Assembly (NCBI RefSeq): GCF_032854445.1
Contig: NC_088305.1
Coordinates: 12,591,606-12,655,605, forward strand
Source: Liolophura sinensis
Lineage: Eukaryota > Mollusca > Polyplacophora > Chitonida > Chitonidae
Reading direction: 5' to 3'
DNA: 64,000 nucleotides
Below, one piece after another: positions 21,746 to 34,784 of the stretch (the first letter of the stretch is position 1; each line of letters opens with the position of its first letter). The position numbers and the translations under genes were made by a program. The notes below the pieces were generated by a model that worked only from the letters and a program-made list of their open reading frames with translations, searched no databases and was not told where the DNA came from.

Positions 21746-22044
21746 ATGAGGCCGATCGGTGACGCCTAGTACTGCTGAAGTGGTTTTCAACCGTTGGAAA
21801 TGCGGGACCTGGTAGTGGACGGGGTTACCTCTGTGTAAAGTGTGAGAATAATAATGAGGATACCCAGCACTTCGACCAATGAAAATTTGCAAGGTACTCG
21901 TTTTCAAGGTGTTTTGCTCGTTTGGAGCGGTCTCTGAGTAACACGGATGGCGTCACTTTTCACTCGTATCATAAAACCAGGTTTCTTTCAACAGGACCCA
22001 GAATCGATATATTGGAACGTTCTGTCGTGGAGAGAATGCATGAC

Positions 22045-22305
22045 TGAATGATTGCTTGGAGTTTAATGTCGTACTTAAAAAAAAATTTCAGTCATATGAC
22101 GACGAGGACTCACCCTGTGTGTGTACATTTACTGTGTCTCCTTGTGGCAGGGTGAGTCCAGGCCGCCAAAGTGCTGTCTCACTGAAGTATCATGCCAACC
22201 ACACCAGACATGACACCACACCCAGTTACATTATACTGAGACCAGGCGAACCAGTTCTGTTCCTTCCTCTAACCTCTAAGGGCTGAGCGCTAAGCGCTAA
22301 GCAAG
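22045..22305 (-). mobile_element. SINE C, head truncated
   Basis: ATTGCTTGGAGTTTAATGTC, TCATATGACGACGAGGACTC, ATGCCAACCACACCAGACAT and AACCTCTAAGGGCTGAGCGC. Confidence 0.85.
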
Positions 22306-23878
22306 GCAGGCCGTGAATGGAGTCTTGGAATTTAAATTTAACATTATAAATTAGATAATCCACTCTAACTTCATTTTCTTGCCAATGATATGGGCGTCCA
22401 ACATACTGATATGTAGAGATGTGGTACTACACATCCCTCGAGGACGAAACTCAGTTTTCACAGTGATTTGGCCGATTCTACACATAGCTGAATAAAAGGC
22501 AACACATTAAAAGAATAAGACTATAGATAAGTAGTTTAGACTGGTTGATTGATTGATTCAGTGATCGAATACTTGAATAACGGTTGATAGATAGATTGAA
22601 TGATCGTCAGTAAATCGAGTGCAATGGATGACAAGCATTTACTGCATGTGAGACCCCCCCACCCTAACCCTCAACCCCGCCCCACCCTCTCTTGCAGCAC
22701 GCATGTAGTTCTCATGTGACATGTTCTTATTTTGCATACAGTGTTTCATTCATGTCCTTGTGCTGTTTGTGTTGAATGGAGCCGCCAGTAACTTTTACCA
22801 ACCAATATGTTAACAATTTGTTAATTGAAAGCTACAGCCGAATATCGTGCAGTAGTGCTCTTTTGCGGTAATATTCTATACAAATATCTTAGACAAAGCT
22901 CTCTGCGATGAGGTGAAAGACATGTTAAACAGTTCACGTATTTGTGACCTATTAGTGTATTAGCAGATCCAAATAGAACTTCGCATCCACGACACGTTCG
23001 TATACATCAAGTAGAATCAGTACTGTGGGTACAAATTGTTCAGTTGTAGTGAATACTGCCATTGGTGCCCCAGGATCTGAGCCCTGGTCATTGAGGGCCC
23101 TGGCTCGAATCATGCCGTCGCCAAAGCCATCTACTCTTGGCAAGTTATTGACAAACATTCCCCAGACATGCGATGAACACATAAGCACACCATATTGGTT
23201 TCAGTGAAGTGTTATTAACAAACGATATCCCCCACAAATTAACGGTCACACAAACATAACAGACCGTTCATTCTCTCCACAAGCAATGAGGTCGGGTGAA
23301 TCTACAAATTTAACATCGCTGTGATAGAATTCCTTTAGTTTACTAAATGGCCTGACGTGAAATTGATTGAGGCATTCAAAAAATCGACATACATATGTAC
23401 GTTACTCATGCTTGGGTTTGTGAGTTACATGACAAATTTTATTACTATCTAATTAAACGGCAGTTAATCTAATATTAGATATTTGAAAACCTTTTTAGGA
23501 ATTTAAAAGCCTAAAATCAACGCACCTACAGCATCACAGGATAGACAAGATACTAGACTATAATGGGACCAGATGGCAATCAGAGCACAAGCAAATAAAT
23601 GTGTCCATACTGACTTACTACGCCGAAGCCTCAAGGATATTTTCAAGGGAAGCCACTCTCTACATACGTGATTCGACATCTACTTACCTCCCTTCCTTTA
23701 CGCTGGCAATATACCTTATCTCTAGTTGACACAGCATTAAATATCACCTCACTTTTACGTACGGTATTGATTTATGCAGTAAGACACTTCAGATATCATA
23801 TTTGAATATTCGTATTCCAAAATGAAAGCTAACATTTCCCTTGTATGCTTATTTTCAACTAATTTGAAGACAATACAT
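22306..23878. other. No recognisable gene
   Basis: Only a possible family D piece near 23125-23170 (CTTGGCAAGTTATTGACAAA) and a C-rich stretch near 22655-22690. The overlapping 60-78 codon frames at 22.95-23.21 kb are not convincing. Confidence 0.6.
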
Positions 23879-24138
23879 ATGGCTCAGTTGGTTAGCGCGC
23901 TAGCGCAGTGTAATGACCCAGGATTCTCACACCCATGCGGTCGCTGTGAGTTCAAGTCCAGCTCAAGCGGTCTTCCTCTCCAGCCGTACGTAGTAAGGTT
24001 TGCCATTCTGCGGATGGTCGTGGGTTTTCTCCGGGCTCCGGTTTCCTTCCACCAAAACGCTGGCGGCCGTCGTATAAGTGAAATATTCTTGAGTATGGCG
24101 TAAAACACCAATCAGATAAATAAATAAATAAATAAATG
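23879..24138 (+). mobile_element. SINE A, full-length plus-strand copy
   Basis: A good reference copy: A box TGGCTCAGTTGG at 23880, CGCGCTAGCGCAG, B box GTTCAAGTC, body with GCGGATGGTCGTGGGTTTTC, 3' end GAGTATGGCGTAAAACACCA and an (AAAT)n tail. Confidence 0.95.
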
Positions 24139-24204
24139 AAAAAAGTCATGACTTTATTTAACTTTGCATAACCTAGGGCAATGGAATGAACATTCAATTA
24201 CATG

Positions 24205-24335
24205 CCTCGTATGATCAGTTGCAATACAAGCGCAACTAAGACACATATTTTGATTATCGACAACTTACAAACTAACATGGCACTGTACCCAATTTGGTTG
24301 ACTGGTTGTATACGCATGTCTGCTCTGACACCTGG
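24205..24335 (+). repeat. Interspersed repeat G, short copy
   Basis: ATCAGTTGCAATACAAGCGC, TGATTATCGACAACTTACAA and GGTTGTATACGCATGTCTGC. Confidence 0.72.
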
Positions 24336-26397
24336 ATTAAATTCTGTGACGATAAAGTACACATACCACAAGATAATTTTTGACAAAAAAATCCTTACCT
24401 TTAACGTGCCTGGATGTAACGTTTATACCTAAAGATGTGATCACATCTAGCCTTTTGTTACCTTCGACTATAGTCCAATGAAACTAAGACCAGCTCTATT
24501 TGAAAGATCGTGATCATACGATGCGATTTATGGAGTTCCAGAAGACGGATAAATATCCTTTGTCCTGATCTGCTTCGTTGATTCGAGTTGAATTGCACCG
24601 TGTGATTGCAGTTTAACTAAACGTATGGATGTCTTTTTTTGTCCTGTGTAACAACTCTTCTGGAATAACGTGCTCGGAGAGGATATTTGTTAGTGCTGCC
24701 AAAGATGGTATGGCAATTACAAAATCTTATTGGCTGAGGTCGAGATATGTGACATGTTAAACATTTCCGGAACATTAGGTCGCCCCATGGGGCTTCTGCT
24801 GGCTCATTCCGTCAAAAGTGCAATTATTCCATCACGCTCGATAGGCTGTGAGAAGAACCACTGAGGTGGCAGGAGGATGCTCGATTTTATTTCAAACTCA
24901 GCTAATAATAGCTGATGACGTTAAAGGGGAGTTCCACAAAAATTAAATTTCATTGGGATGACAGAAGCACAGGGGATAAATGTGTTTTCAAGTTTAAAAA
25001 ATATAGACAGTTAGGTAAGAAGCACGGGAAAAAATATTTTCAAATTTTTCTTTTAAATATTTGATAAAATTATTCAGTGTGGGTTCACACTACGGTGTCA
25101 TCCCATTTCAATTCGCAGGCATGATCGCTTGACAAAATGTCGGCGGAATTTGTTTTGATGATTTTCTTATCTAAAATATTGCCGTCCTTTATCATAGCCT
25201 ATTGTCTCATATTTGCTCCATACTGTATCTCCCGTGTTTCTGGGGGAAAATGACCAGAAAAGCATACTTCTTGAGATATTGATTCTAGTGCACATCAATG
25301 ATTATTAATGATGTCTGGTATGATTGATGTTGACCATAATGCCTTTACTGCAGGCACATCCAATCGAAATATCCCACCCATATTTCATTCTCCACTCGAC
25401 GCATGCGTCGATCTCTACGTTTACTTTACATCACTCCCACCATTGCAAAATTTGTACAGGTTACTGGGGTCACGGTGATGATGCAGGATGTTATGTTAGA
25501 AACACAAACACTCAACATTTGTTTCTTACAACATTGTATACACATGTACTCTCTTTATCTCGATATACACAGCCTGTTTTTAATCATCTCATGAGCATGG
25601 GGAGCGACACAGGCGCAGGCGCAGTAAGAAGCATGCTCATATTTTGAAATGCAAAAGCGACAATTTGTCAAGGTTCCACTTTATACAATCGTGTCTTGCG
25701 AGTACAATTCTGATTGGCCCTGAACTTTGACTTCATCATCTTAATATACACATACATGTATTACGCCGCTGCTTGGTTTCAACTGCCCATTAAACTGTCT
25801 CGTTCAAGTATCGGAGGAACCAGGCACTGGGCAAGTCTTCTGAAATGTGCACAATAAAAAACTGTCATAGTCATGTATGACAGACATACCAACCGCTTCA
25901 TAAATGTAAAAGATTACACTATAAATAGTGGTAAACGCAAACAAAGTACTGATGAAAACTTGAGGGTACAAACACCTGGATTAAACTTAAGTCTGGTGTT
26001 AAGAACTAGAACACTTTTGAATAATTCCGCCCAGAAGTTTAATGCAGTAAGTGTATTCAGCTGAATGTCAAGTGATTTGTATCAATGATCCTTGTGCCCT
26101 GAAATGGCCATGCGAAGTATCCACAGATATTTGATGTCAGTGCTAAACCTGGATGTATAAAGTAAAACGAAGAATAATTGAAGACCAACATAGGCAAAGT
26201 TGTATGACCATATGTTAGCGGCACAGCTCAAATATTTTCTACAAACTCTTATACAGAAGGTATGTGAAATTAGGGCAAGGCAGACATGAAATCCTTCGAA
26301 AGAAATATTGGTACGTGTGAATGCATCGAGCAATTGTTAATGTTCTGTTGCAAAAATTTTTGAAGTTTGCGCGCAGTAAAGACTGAGACTCAAGTTA
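24336..26397. other. No recognisable gene
   Basis: A 107-codon frame (25324-25647) and shorter ones have no known features. Confidence 0.6.
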
Positions 26398-26409
26398 CCG
26401 ACGGATCAA

Positions 26410-26454
26410 GTCAGTGAGTGAGTGCTTGGGGTTTAACGTCGTACTTAACAATTT
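26410..26454 (-). mobile_element. SINE B, extreme 5' truncation with target-site duplication
   Basis: Only about 45 bp of the 3' end (AGTGCTTGGGGTTTAACGTC) sits between two copies of CCGACGGATCAA (26398-26409 and 26455-26466). Confidence 0.93.
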
Positions 26455-26466
26455 CCGACGGATCAA

Positions 26467-28428
26467 TGAAAATGTTGTATGCAACACGTATGAATATGAT
26501 GTGTATTTATCTGCTAAAACTCTAGTTCAGTATGTTTACAATCCATGTGTTGGGCGAAAGGTAAATGTACAGTTGGTAAAGGCGATAAAGTGTGTAGCAT
26601 ACAAAAACAAAATAGCAGCAGCATCTCCGAACAGGGCTTCGGTGAATTGAACTTCTCGGTAGGACATTGGCCCGCAACAATTGTCAATAACTGTCAACAA
26701 CATATTGAAAGTGCCAGCTGCAAACCTGTGGGGATAACCTATGCACACTGATAAGACGGATCGATGAGCAAATGGGTAGATTGACAGGTTAGTTTACAAG
26801 CATAATCAGTATAAAAAATTCATAAACGTTCTTTAGAAAATATTTGTGTAGAGTACAGGTAGAATTTCAGGGTCGGCATGGTCTAGACTATGATTAGATC
26901 TTTAAAAGCCGTCGCATAGTTTCGAACATTTCAATCGATTGAGGTAAGGTATCGCTTGTATCTGATACTGTAGAATACCGTTCCTATCAGATGTCGGCAA
27001 ATAATTTTTAAAAGTGTCAATACTATCCGTATTAGACATAAAAACCTAAAAAATAACTCTAAATAAAAACTCGAATCCGTATATCCGAAATGCTCCTTTC
27101 CATCCCCCAACATTTCCAAAAGTAAAAGAAAGAAAACCTTAAAAGAAATAACAGGACGTCGTGTTACTTAGTTTGGCTTCATATAGACTGTTTTATGGGC
27201 CATTGATTGCACTACTGGTACATCCAGTTTGAATGGAGAAATGTACATGAAAATCCACTATTTCACTTCAAATAGAGTAATTTTGACAATAATTGTCCGA
27301 TTGCCATTAAACTTAAGTATGCACAAGTTCAGATGATGGGCAAGAGGTATGCAAAGTTTCACAGACATAGGTTCAGCACTTTAGAGAGAGTTGCATGGAC
27401 AAAGTCTGAATACACAAGCATACACAAGTTCAGATGATAGGCAAGTGACTCAATGTATTGACTGAGTCACCGTCTTTCATGTAGTACAGACTAAATATTT
27501 CAGCTGATCCAATCATGTGTGTATTTGAGCGATGGAATGTGTTGTGATTGCTACAAGGTGTCTGGATACATTATTTTATTTAATCCCAACCATAATCTCT
27601 TAAAATAGCAAAAACAATCTATTTTGGTGAAATTTTGGTGAAATAAACACCAAAACCCAGTTTTCTTTATACCGACTTGAGTCGACAGCCAGACATCGAT
27701 CTCTTGGCCGTTACCTCGGAGAAAGTTGTTCTCACATCTTTACTTAATACAGAGTATGTCATTTCAATGACAGAATTGCGCATCACACGTCTTGAGTAGG
27801 TGTCGGACACAAAATTGTTATTTGGTTTAGAACAGGGGAGCGATCGAATGGTCCTGCTGGCGGGCGTTAAGATCTTACCAAGACGACTAAAGAAGGACTG
27901 AATGATTGACGTTTTGGCAGACTAATATAAGTGTAGATGACGCCAGTTAATAGAGTATCTACGACACTGGGGCGACGCAGGTGTCAAATATCCAGCGGGT
28001 AATTACTCAGACTACGCAGGCTTCAGCGCAAACAAGTTAAACTTAATTTCAATAAAACACCCACCAAACCAATTACTGGTACCACCTGAAAATATAGACA
28101 AAAATTTCATTTCTTCCCCATAGACCCTGTACAACTGTTCCTCGGGGAAACGGATACCAGTAAACGTCACGTCGAGTAGGAAGAGGGCTGAAGTATTGAC
28201 AATATTTGGACATGTCGGTAATTAATATTGTGCCATTTGTGTACTGTAAAGGTCTATGGTGTTCGGTTTTATAATGATATCTGCTTCCGTTTGAAAAATA
28301 AGTATATATTCTGATTTATACGAAGTTTCGTCTGTCTATGTATGACACTGACATATATGACAAGCTGTATTAAAAACTGTTCAAACCAGACAAGACTATA
28401 ATGTTCTGATTTTTAATTCGCCACTTAC
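26467..28428. other. No recognisable gene
   Basis: Two nearby copies of CACAAGTTCAGATGAT (27320s and 27420s) suggest a small local duplication. Otherwise nothing is recognised. Confidence 0.55.
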
Positions 28429-28529
28429 GGACGAGCTTAAATGTATTCGTACATGACCCAAGTAACACAAACGGCGTGCATGAGAAACTCTTGTCATGCT
28501 GATCCGATTTCGGGAACGGACAGACGATC
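28429..28529 (-). CDS. Possible internal exon, unknown gene
   Basis: A 101-base segment between GTGTTCACAG and CGTCC|GTAAGT, a good acceptor and donor on the minus strand. One frame stays open and reads IVCPFPKSDQHDKSFSC and then TPFVLLGSCTNTFKLV, with three cysteines that might fit an extracellular domain. Another frame is also open. I recognise no family and see no partner exons nearby, so this could be chance. Confidence 0.15.
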
Positions 28530-29169
28530 CTGTGAACACAGCTTGTCGATCCAGGGAAACACAACAGTGGAGTTCAGTTGAGCATGGTCACGCCGAGTTG
28601 TTAAAATCATCAAAACACGAATGCCTGGCAGACATAGCCCATTGATGAATCTGGCTAAGGTGCATATATCATTTCATTCAAGCCTGCCAAGTAATTTTTC
28701 ATACATTTGACTGATTAAACCAAGGCTAAAGCTCGTTTGTATATCATTTCATGATAAAATGAAGAACAAATGACGGATAAAAAGCATATTTTCCGCTCTG
28801 TTGGCGCAGTGCTTATTTTAAATTTCTACATATTTATTAGACACGAAAAGAAGCAAACGCAGCCCAGAGCAGTGGGTAAAGCATGTTAGCAGCAAATCAT
28901 TTGTGTTTACTTGGAAATTTATTCATATGCACCCTGTTGTTTATTTATTCGCGTGACTTTTTAGTGTCTCCTGCGTTACTGAATTTGACTGGCAGGTGGG
29001 TTGAAGACTCTACTTGCAAATGGAGCCGCCCAAGGTTGAGTGTTGTGAAGCGTCATCACGTGATGTATATTTCTACCATTTGTTGCTGGGGAATCCCAAG
29101 TATAGTAGAACTAACTATAATAAACATTCATAACTGGATTATTCATACAAAATGTCACCTATCCTTTTT
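28530..29169. other. No recognisable gene
   Basis: A 101-codon frame (28883-29188) runs into the tail of the next SINE and looks spurious. Confidence 0.55.
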
Positions 29170-29433
29170 TTATATTTTATTTATTTAGTTGATTGGTGTT
29201 TTACGCCGTACTCAAGAATATTTCACGTATACGGTGACGGCCAGCATTATGGTGGGAGAAAAACCGGACAAAACCCACGACCATCCACAGGTTGCTGGCA
29301 GATATTCCCAAGTACGGCCGAAGAGGAATCTAGCATGAGCTGGACTTAAACTCACAGAGACCGCACTGGTGCGAGGATACTGGGTCATTACGCTGCGCTA
29401 GCGCGCTAACCAACTGAACCACGGAGGCAGCCC
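29170..29433 (-). mobile_element. SINE A, full length
   Basis: All parts are present, from GATTGGTGTTTTACGCCGTA to the head AACCAACTGAACCACGGAGG. First of four minus-strand copies within 1.85 kb. Confidence 0.93.
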
Positions 29434-29809
29434 CGATTATATACCAAGAGCATCACACACACGTTTCTATCTGACATAGTTAGGGACTTTGGCTAGAATG
29501 CTTTAGTTTTTTGTCAATATACCGACATTATATTTCGTAATTCATTGGAGATCAGAGGCAATTGTAAAGGTGATTTGATTCAATGACCAGCGACTATTGT
29601 TTAACTGTATACGATGTCTTTCAACATCAATAGTTGAAAGATGTAAGGAATGCTCTAGACGAATGAATGAAAGCAGTAACCAAACCGTGTACCATGCTTG
29701 CTAGAATATAAGTTGTCAATTACGAAAGTATGTACAGGTACAAGAATTTAAGATGCACTGTTGGAACATCCAACATGGCGCTCTAATTCAACACGATTAA
29801 TATACAGCC

Positions 29810-29830
29810 CCTAGCCCCCCCCCCTCCCCC
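29810..29830. repeat. C-rich tract
   Basis: Two C runs (AGCCCCCCCCCCTCCCCCGC). Confidence 0.9.
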
Positions 29831-29837
29831 GCTTAAT

Positions 29838-30023
29838 TAATTTAATTTATTTATTTAGTTATTTATTTGATTGGTGTTTTACGCCGTACTCAAGAATATT
29901 TCACTTATACAACGGCGCCCAGCATTATGGTGGGAAAAAGCCGGCATAATCCGGGGAAATCCACGACCATCCGCAAGTTGCTGGCAGGCATTCCCAAGTA
30001 CAGCCGGAAAGGAAACCAGCATG
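29838..30023 (-). mobile_element. SINE A, head truncated
   Basis: Tail, CGTACTCAAGAATATTTCAC, and body to GGAAAGGAAACCAGCATGAC; the head is lost. Confidence 0.9.
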
Positions 30024-30486
30024 ACCCCCCCGGAATTAGATAAGCAGAATTAAATATTATAAAGTAATTAAGTGGAGTAGAGTAGCAGAGATTCTGGACG
30101 CTCTGTTCATATTTACTTGCAAGGTAATTAAATACTCACTCATTGTAAAACTTAAAGTTGTTTATTTAAATAAAGATTTTATACCAGCCGAAGAAACTAA
30201 GTCAATTTGTTACATTCCGGTAGAGGTAGACATTTCAGTGAATAATACGAAGGATTGGGTTCTTGAAATATTACTTTTTTTAAATTTTATTAAAATCCGG
30301 AACACTATTTCTAAAAATTGATAGTCTACCACATATTTTCGTAATTGATGATCATGATTTAAACTTTTCTTACTGATAATGTTGGGATGTTGGTCGCTTG
30401 ACGCGATATTGTCCCTCAGGATCGATAAGTACCGGCCTATTTCGCCGCAGTGAGACGGCATGGTGCCATGTCTGTTGGTGTCAGAG

Positions 30487-30697
30487 ATTTATTTATTTAT
30501 TTATTTCATTGGTGTTTTACGCCGTACTCAAGAATATTTCACTTATACGACGGCGGCCAAATTATGCTGGGAGGAAACCGAATAGAGCCCTAGGGAAATC
30601 CACGACCATCCGCAGGTTGTCGACAGACATTTCCACGTACGACATCAGCTGGATTTGAACTCACAGCGACGGCATTGGTGGAAGGTCCCGGGTCAGC
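30487..30697 (-). mobile_element. SINE A, head truncated
   Basis: Five ATTT tail units; body with CCACGACCATCCGCAGGTTG; B-box side TTGAACTCACAGCGACGG; it stops in GGTCCCGGGTCA. Confidence 0.9.
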
Positions 30698-30770
30698 GCA
30701 ATAATTAGTCTGCAGTAGAACAGTTCTCTAACAAGCGAATACCCTCATTGCTTGGCCGAAATTTATGTTA

Positions 30771-31016
30771 TTTATTTATTTATTTATTTGATTGGTGTTT
30801 TACGCCATACTCAAGAATATTTCGTGGGTGGAAACCGGGCACAGCCCGGGGGAAACCCACGACCATCCGCAGGTTGCTGGCGGACCTTCCCACTTACGGC
30901 CGGAGAGAAAGCCAGCATGAGCTGGACTTGAACTCACAGCGACCGCATTGGTGACAGGCTCCTGGGTCATTACGCTGCGCTAGGGCGCTAACCGACTGAG
31001 CCACGGAGGCCCCCTA
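30771..31016 (-). mobile_element. SINE A, full length, short-core form, with target-site duplication
   Basis: Flanked by AAATTTATGTTA (30759-30770 and 31017-31028). The head is complete (GACTGAGCCACGGAGG). The segment ACTTATACGACGGCGGCC is deleted just after ATATTTC. Confidence 0.96.
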
Positions 31017-31028
31017 AAATTTATGTTA

Positions 31029-32954
31029 AAAACGACAAAAACCAACCCATGAGCAGAGGTAAAGACAGGACAAACCTGCATACAGACTTGTAATCATTTT
31101 TGGCAAGTAAAAATATTTTATTTATAAGACTTGGATTAAGCATTCCAGAAAGTTTTCCACTAAATAAAAAAAAAATCGAAACATATACTGCCTGTTCAGT
31201 ACTGTTCATTATTTAAAGGCCTACTTCTACATCGCATGAAAAACAACCTTTGTTGCAGTCAAGACCAGTACACCCCGTGGTTTTGCCACGTGGTTGAATG
31301 CATGTTTTAGCCACCGCGATCCAACAACATAACAAGACATTGTAGTGAATAAAATAAATGTCGAACTAAGCAATCAACTGAGACAGACGTCTTCAGTGGA
31401 ATCGTCCTCAATAAAATGCAGCACGTTTCACCGCAGACAAGTGGGTAGACGTCGTCATCTGGCCTTGTCATACTAACAACCGAACAATCGTGGACACCAA
31501 CCGCTCACTAAATGTGAGTATTGACAGAGTTGGAGAGTCCAGGAGCTAAGAGGGAGGCGACAGCGCGTAGAATGCTGCTTAAGGGCCTGAAATGGATCAA
31601 TCTGTGATCGCCACTGACTTCTCCAGACATTCGATACAATTCACGATCACTCCTCCCGCCATCAACGGTACGTTCTTGTTACGGCATTGGTTTTGTATCG
31701 GTGAATGCCCGAGTACTTCTTACACGGAACCGTAGCGCCATACGAACAATTTTAAAATTTGGATGTGTTTTGAGATAAATCCGGAATTCAGGGATACTTC
31801 TGATCCAAATAGATCATTACACGACAGGTAAGTACAATTACTTATGTTCTCTATTTTAGCATTTTGAGTTGCTTGAAACTTTAAGCGTCAATATTTGTAC
31901 GCTTACTGCAGGATATTCTCTTTACCAAATACGCAGCTGTGAGTAATGGTTGAAAAGTACAAGAAAACAAAATGGCGTTCCGACTGGATCGAATCTGGAG
32001 AGAAGGGTAAGTAAACTGAGATATAAAAGGTGTGAAGATCTTACCTTATGCCTAAAATAACGTGAACTGGACGTGCGTTCCTTGCTCCAGCCTTCTATCG
32101 AACCAAAAGAAAAAAAAATCACCATCTGTTTCAGACGCTGTAGATCATCTGAGTACTTACTTGTGCGAGTACCATGGTGTAGTGTGATATAACTCCGTCA
32201 TAATACCTTTATTGGCAGTTTGCTGATTATATCAATCAGGGATATTTGTTCCATTTCTCTTAGCAAAGTCAGGCTCTTCCCCCGACTCGCCTGCGCGAAA
32301 ATGCATTTGTGTAATCTGTTTGGGAGGACGTTTCTCTTTCGTTATATTCACCAGTCTGTCATTTCCTGTCACCCGGCACATATCCGGTCGTATCCACATG
32401 GATGGAGGTGGTACGTTTTAGCCAGCCGACTGGACACATTACATGATCAAGCTGCCTGGTATAGGCAGAAGCCCCATCAGTTTCAGACGTCGCTGTTATG
32501 GCAATGGCGCCAAATTTTCGTCAAAGTCCACTTCCTGGAAGTGAAAACGTTATCTAATTCACAGAACTGTCACATTTTTCTCGCGTATTTCCTAAGCATC
32601 TCACACAGCTCAACCCACACATGGAAGATAAGTGCTATATAAACCTTTTTTTTTCACAATGTTTAAAATATCAAAGAGAATGATAAATAATTCGCAGGAC
32701 AGGAGACGTGAGACACATACAACAAATGTATACAACCAACGAAACTGATCAAATGTCGTGTGTCATGAAACGCATAGTCCACAGTCCACGTTTTCATCCA
32801 GAATAGTACAAAAACAGTACAACATACCAAACACATTGAACAGGTGGATTTTGCATTCATAATTCGTCTACATAACCCTGCATAACGGTACTTTTTCAAT
32901 GCTGTCAAGTGAACGTACATATAAAAGATCTATAGCATAAAGAGTACAACTAGA
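31029..32954. other. No recognisable gene
   Basis: A 140-codon frame (32220-32642, plus) and a 67-codon frame at 31922-32125 (minus) show no known domain. An ATG at 31592 followed by a GTACGT donor at 31668 gives a 25-codon stretch, too short to call. Confidence 0.55.
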
Positions 32955-33170
32955 CCAACGACGTCAGTGTGATGGTTGGTAAATGGTCACACCTAACCGT
33001 GAAATACGGCCTCTTGTCCGTTTTACTTCAGGAAGAGTCTCAATCTAACGGTTCATGTAATGGCTTAAATGGTATCAGCTTGTACCCCCTGTATAGCTAG
33101 CACCATGACGTAAGCAGCATTAGGTAAAAAAATGCTGGGATGGTAATTGTAATTTATGTCTAGAAATACT
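32955..33170 (-). repeat. Interspersed repeat E, long copy
   Basis: GACGTCAGTGTGATGGTTGG, CCGTGAAATACGGCCTCTTG and AAGCAGCATTAGGTAAAAAA, in the same order as at 55.6-55.9 kb. Confidence 0.75.
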
Positions 33171-33519
33171 CAACACGAGCAGTTGTCATCACATTTAATA
33201 AAAATCACATAAAACAATTATGTTTCGTTTCACTGAATTATGTATTCTTGATACACATATATGTAACTCTCATACAGCAACATATTACACAACCTGAATG
33301 ACTTGATCCAATATATGAAGAAAAGAAACTGTGCTGGCGCTATTTTGTAGTATAGAAGTGCAGCCATACAAGAATTTGTATCAGAGGACCGCACACACTT
33401 GGCTTCCAGATTGGAGTGTGCAGGCTAAACGTTTTTCATGTGAACTAATCGATACTGTCTGACACGGAAGGAATTACCATTTTGTCCCCAAATGAACGCA
33501 TTGGTCATGGTATTCTGTG

Positions 33520-34417
33520 TAAGACCGGTATGTAAGCGAGACCATCTGATGCGTAATGCCACTGCATAAGTTAGTCATCCCCAGTGTATGGCCGTTAAAC
33601 CAGTTCATCGCCTTGTCCGGCGGTTGTGTAACACCCCATCCCCTTTGTAAGACCGTTGTGTAAGCTAGTTCATCTCATGTGTAAAGCTGTTATGTAAGCT
33701 AGTTCATCTCATGTGTAAAGCTGTTATGTAAGCTAGTTCATCTCATGTGTAAAGCTGTTATGTAAGCTAGTTCATCCCATGTGTAAAGCTGTTATGTAAG
33801 CTGGTCCATCCCATGGGTAAGGCCGATATGCAAACTAGTTCATCTTGTGTGTAACGCTGCTATGTCAACTAGTCTATTTCATGTGTAAGGCCGATATGCA
33901 AGCTAGGCCACCCCCTGTGTAAGGCCGTTCTGTAATATCCCACCCCCTTTATAAGACCGTTGTGTAAGCTAGTTCATCTCATGTGTAAAGATATGTAAGA
34001 TAGTCCAAAACACAGGCAAGGTCGTTATGTGAGCTAGTCCATCCCATGTGAAAGGCTGTTATGTAAGCTAGTCCATTCTATGTGCAGAAGATGTTATGTA
34101 AGCTAGCCTATCCCATGTGTAAGGCCCTTATGTAAGCTAGTCCGTCCCATGTGTAAGGCTGTTATGTAAGGTAGTCCGTCCCATGTGTAAGGCTGTTATG
34201 TAAGCTAGTCCATCCCATGTGTAAGGCTATTATGTATGTTTGTCCGTCCCATGTGTAAGGCTATTATGTAAGCTAGTCCATTCCTTATGTAAAAGATGTT
34301 ATGTAAGCTAGTCCATCCCATGTGTAAGGCTGTTATGTAAGCTAGTCCATCCCATGTGTAAGGCTGTTCTGTAAGCTAGTCCATCCCATGTGTAAGGCTG
34401 TTATGTAAGCTAGTCCA
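33520..34417. repeat. 34-bp minisatellite, left half
   Basis: Unit close to GTAAGCTAGTCCATCCCATG plus TGTAAGGCTGTTAT. Copies are diverged to the left of about 33650 and more regular after that. The array is split by a SINE B at 34432. Confidence 0.95.
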
Positions 34418-34431
34418 TCCCATGTGTAAGG

Positions 34432-34784
34432 ACCGGCCCGGATAACACAGTTGGTAGAGCGTCCGCTTCGGGACCGGTAGATCCAGGATCAATCCTTGAT
34501 CGAGTCACACCTAAGACTTTAAAAGAGGAAGTTGTAACTTCCTCGCTTGGCGTTCAGCATGAAGGGGATAGTGCAACGACTGGTTGACCCGTATCAGTAT
34601 AATGGCTCGGGCGGGGGCGGCTTACTTGCCTTCGGTAAGTCGTCTCAGTGAAGCAGCACTAAAATAAAAGAGCGGTGGAAATCCGTCCTGCTACAAGGAG
34701 GTACACGTACATGCATTCTTTCGTCGTCATATGACTGAAATATTGTTGAGTACGACGTTAAACCCCAAGCACTCACTCACTCAC
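34432..34784 (+). mobile_element. SINE B, full length, inserted in the 34-bp minisatellite
   Basis: Reference copy: head GGATAACACAGTTGGTAGAG, B box GATCAATCC, AACTTCCTCGCTTGGCGTTC, 3' end GTACGACGTTAAACCCCAAG and an (ACTC)n tail. The 14-bp sequence TCCCATGTGTAAGG flanks it at 34418-34431 and 34785-34798. Confidence 0.96.

Noticed and set aside
31592-31667. ATG plus 25 codons followed by a GTACGT donor
   Set aside because: Too short, no recognisable sequence, no partner exon.
32220-32642. 140-codon plus-strand frame
   Set aside because: No known domain, no good start or splice context, ordinary length for chance in 64 kb.
34444-34510. tRNA-gene-like sequence (A and B boxes)
   Set aside because: It is the head of a SINE B with tail and target-site duplication, not a functional tRNA gene; the same holds for the SINE A and C heads.
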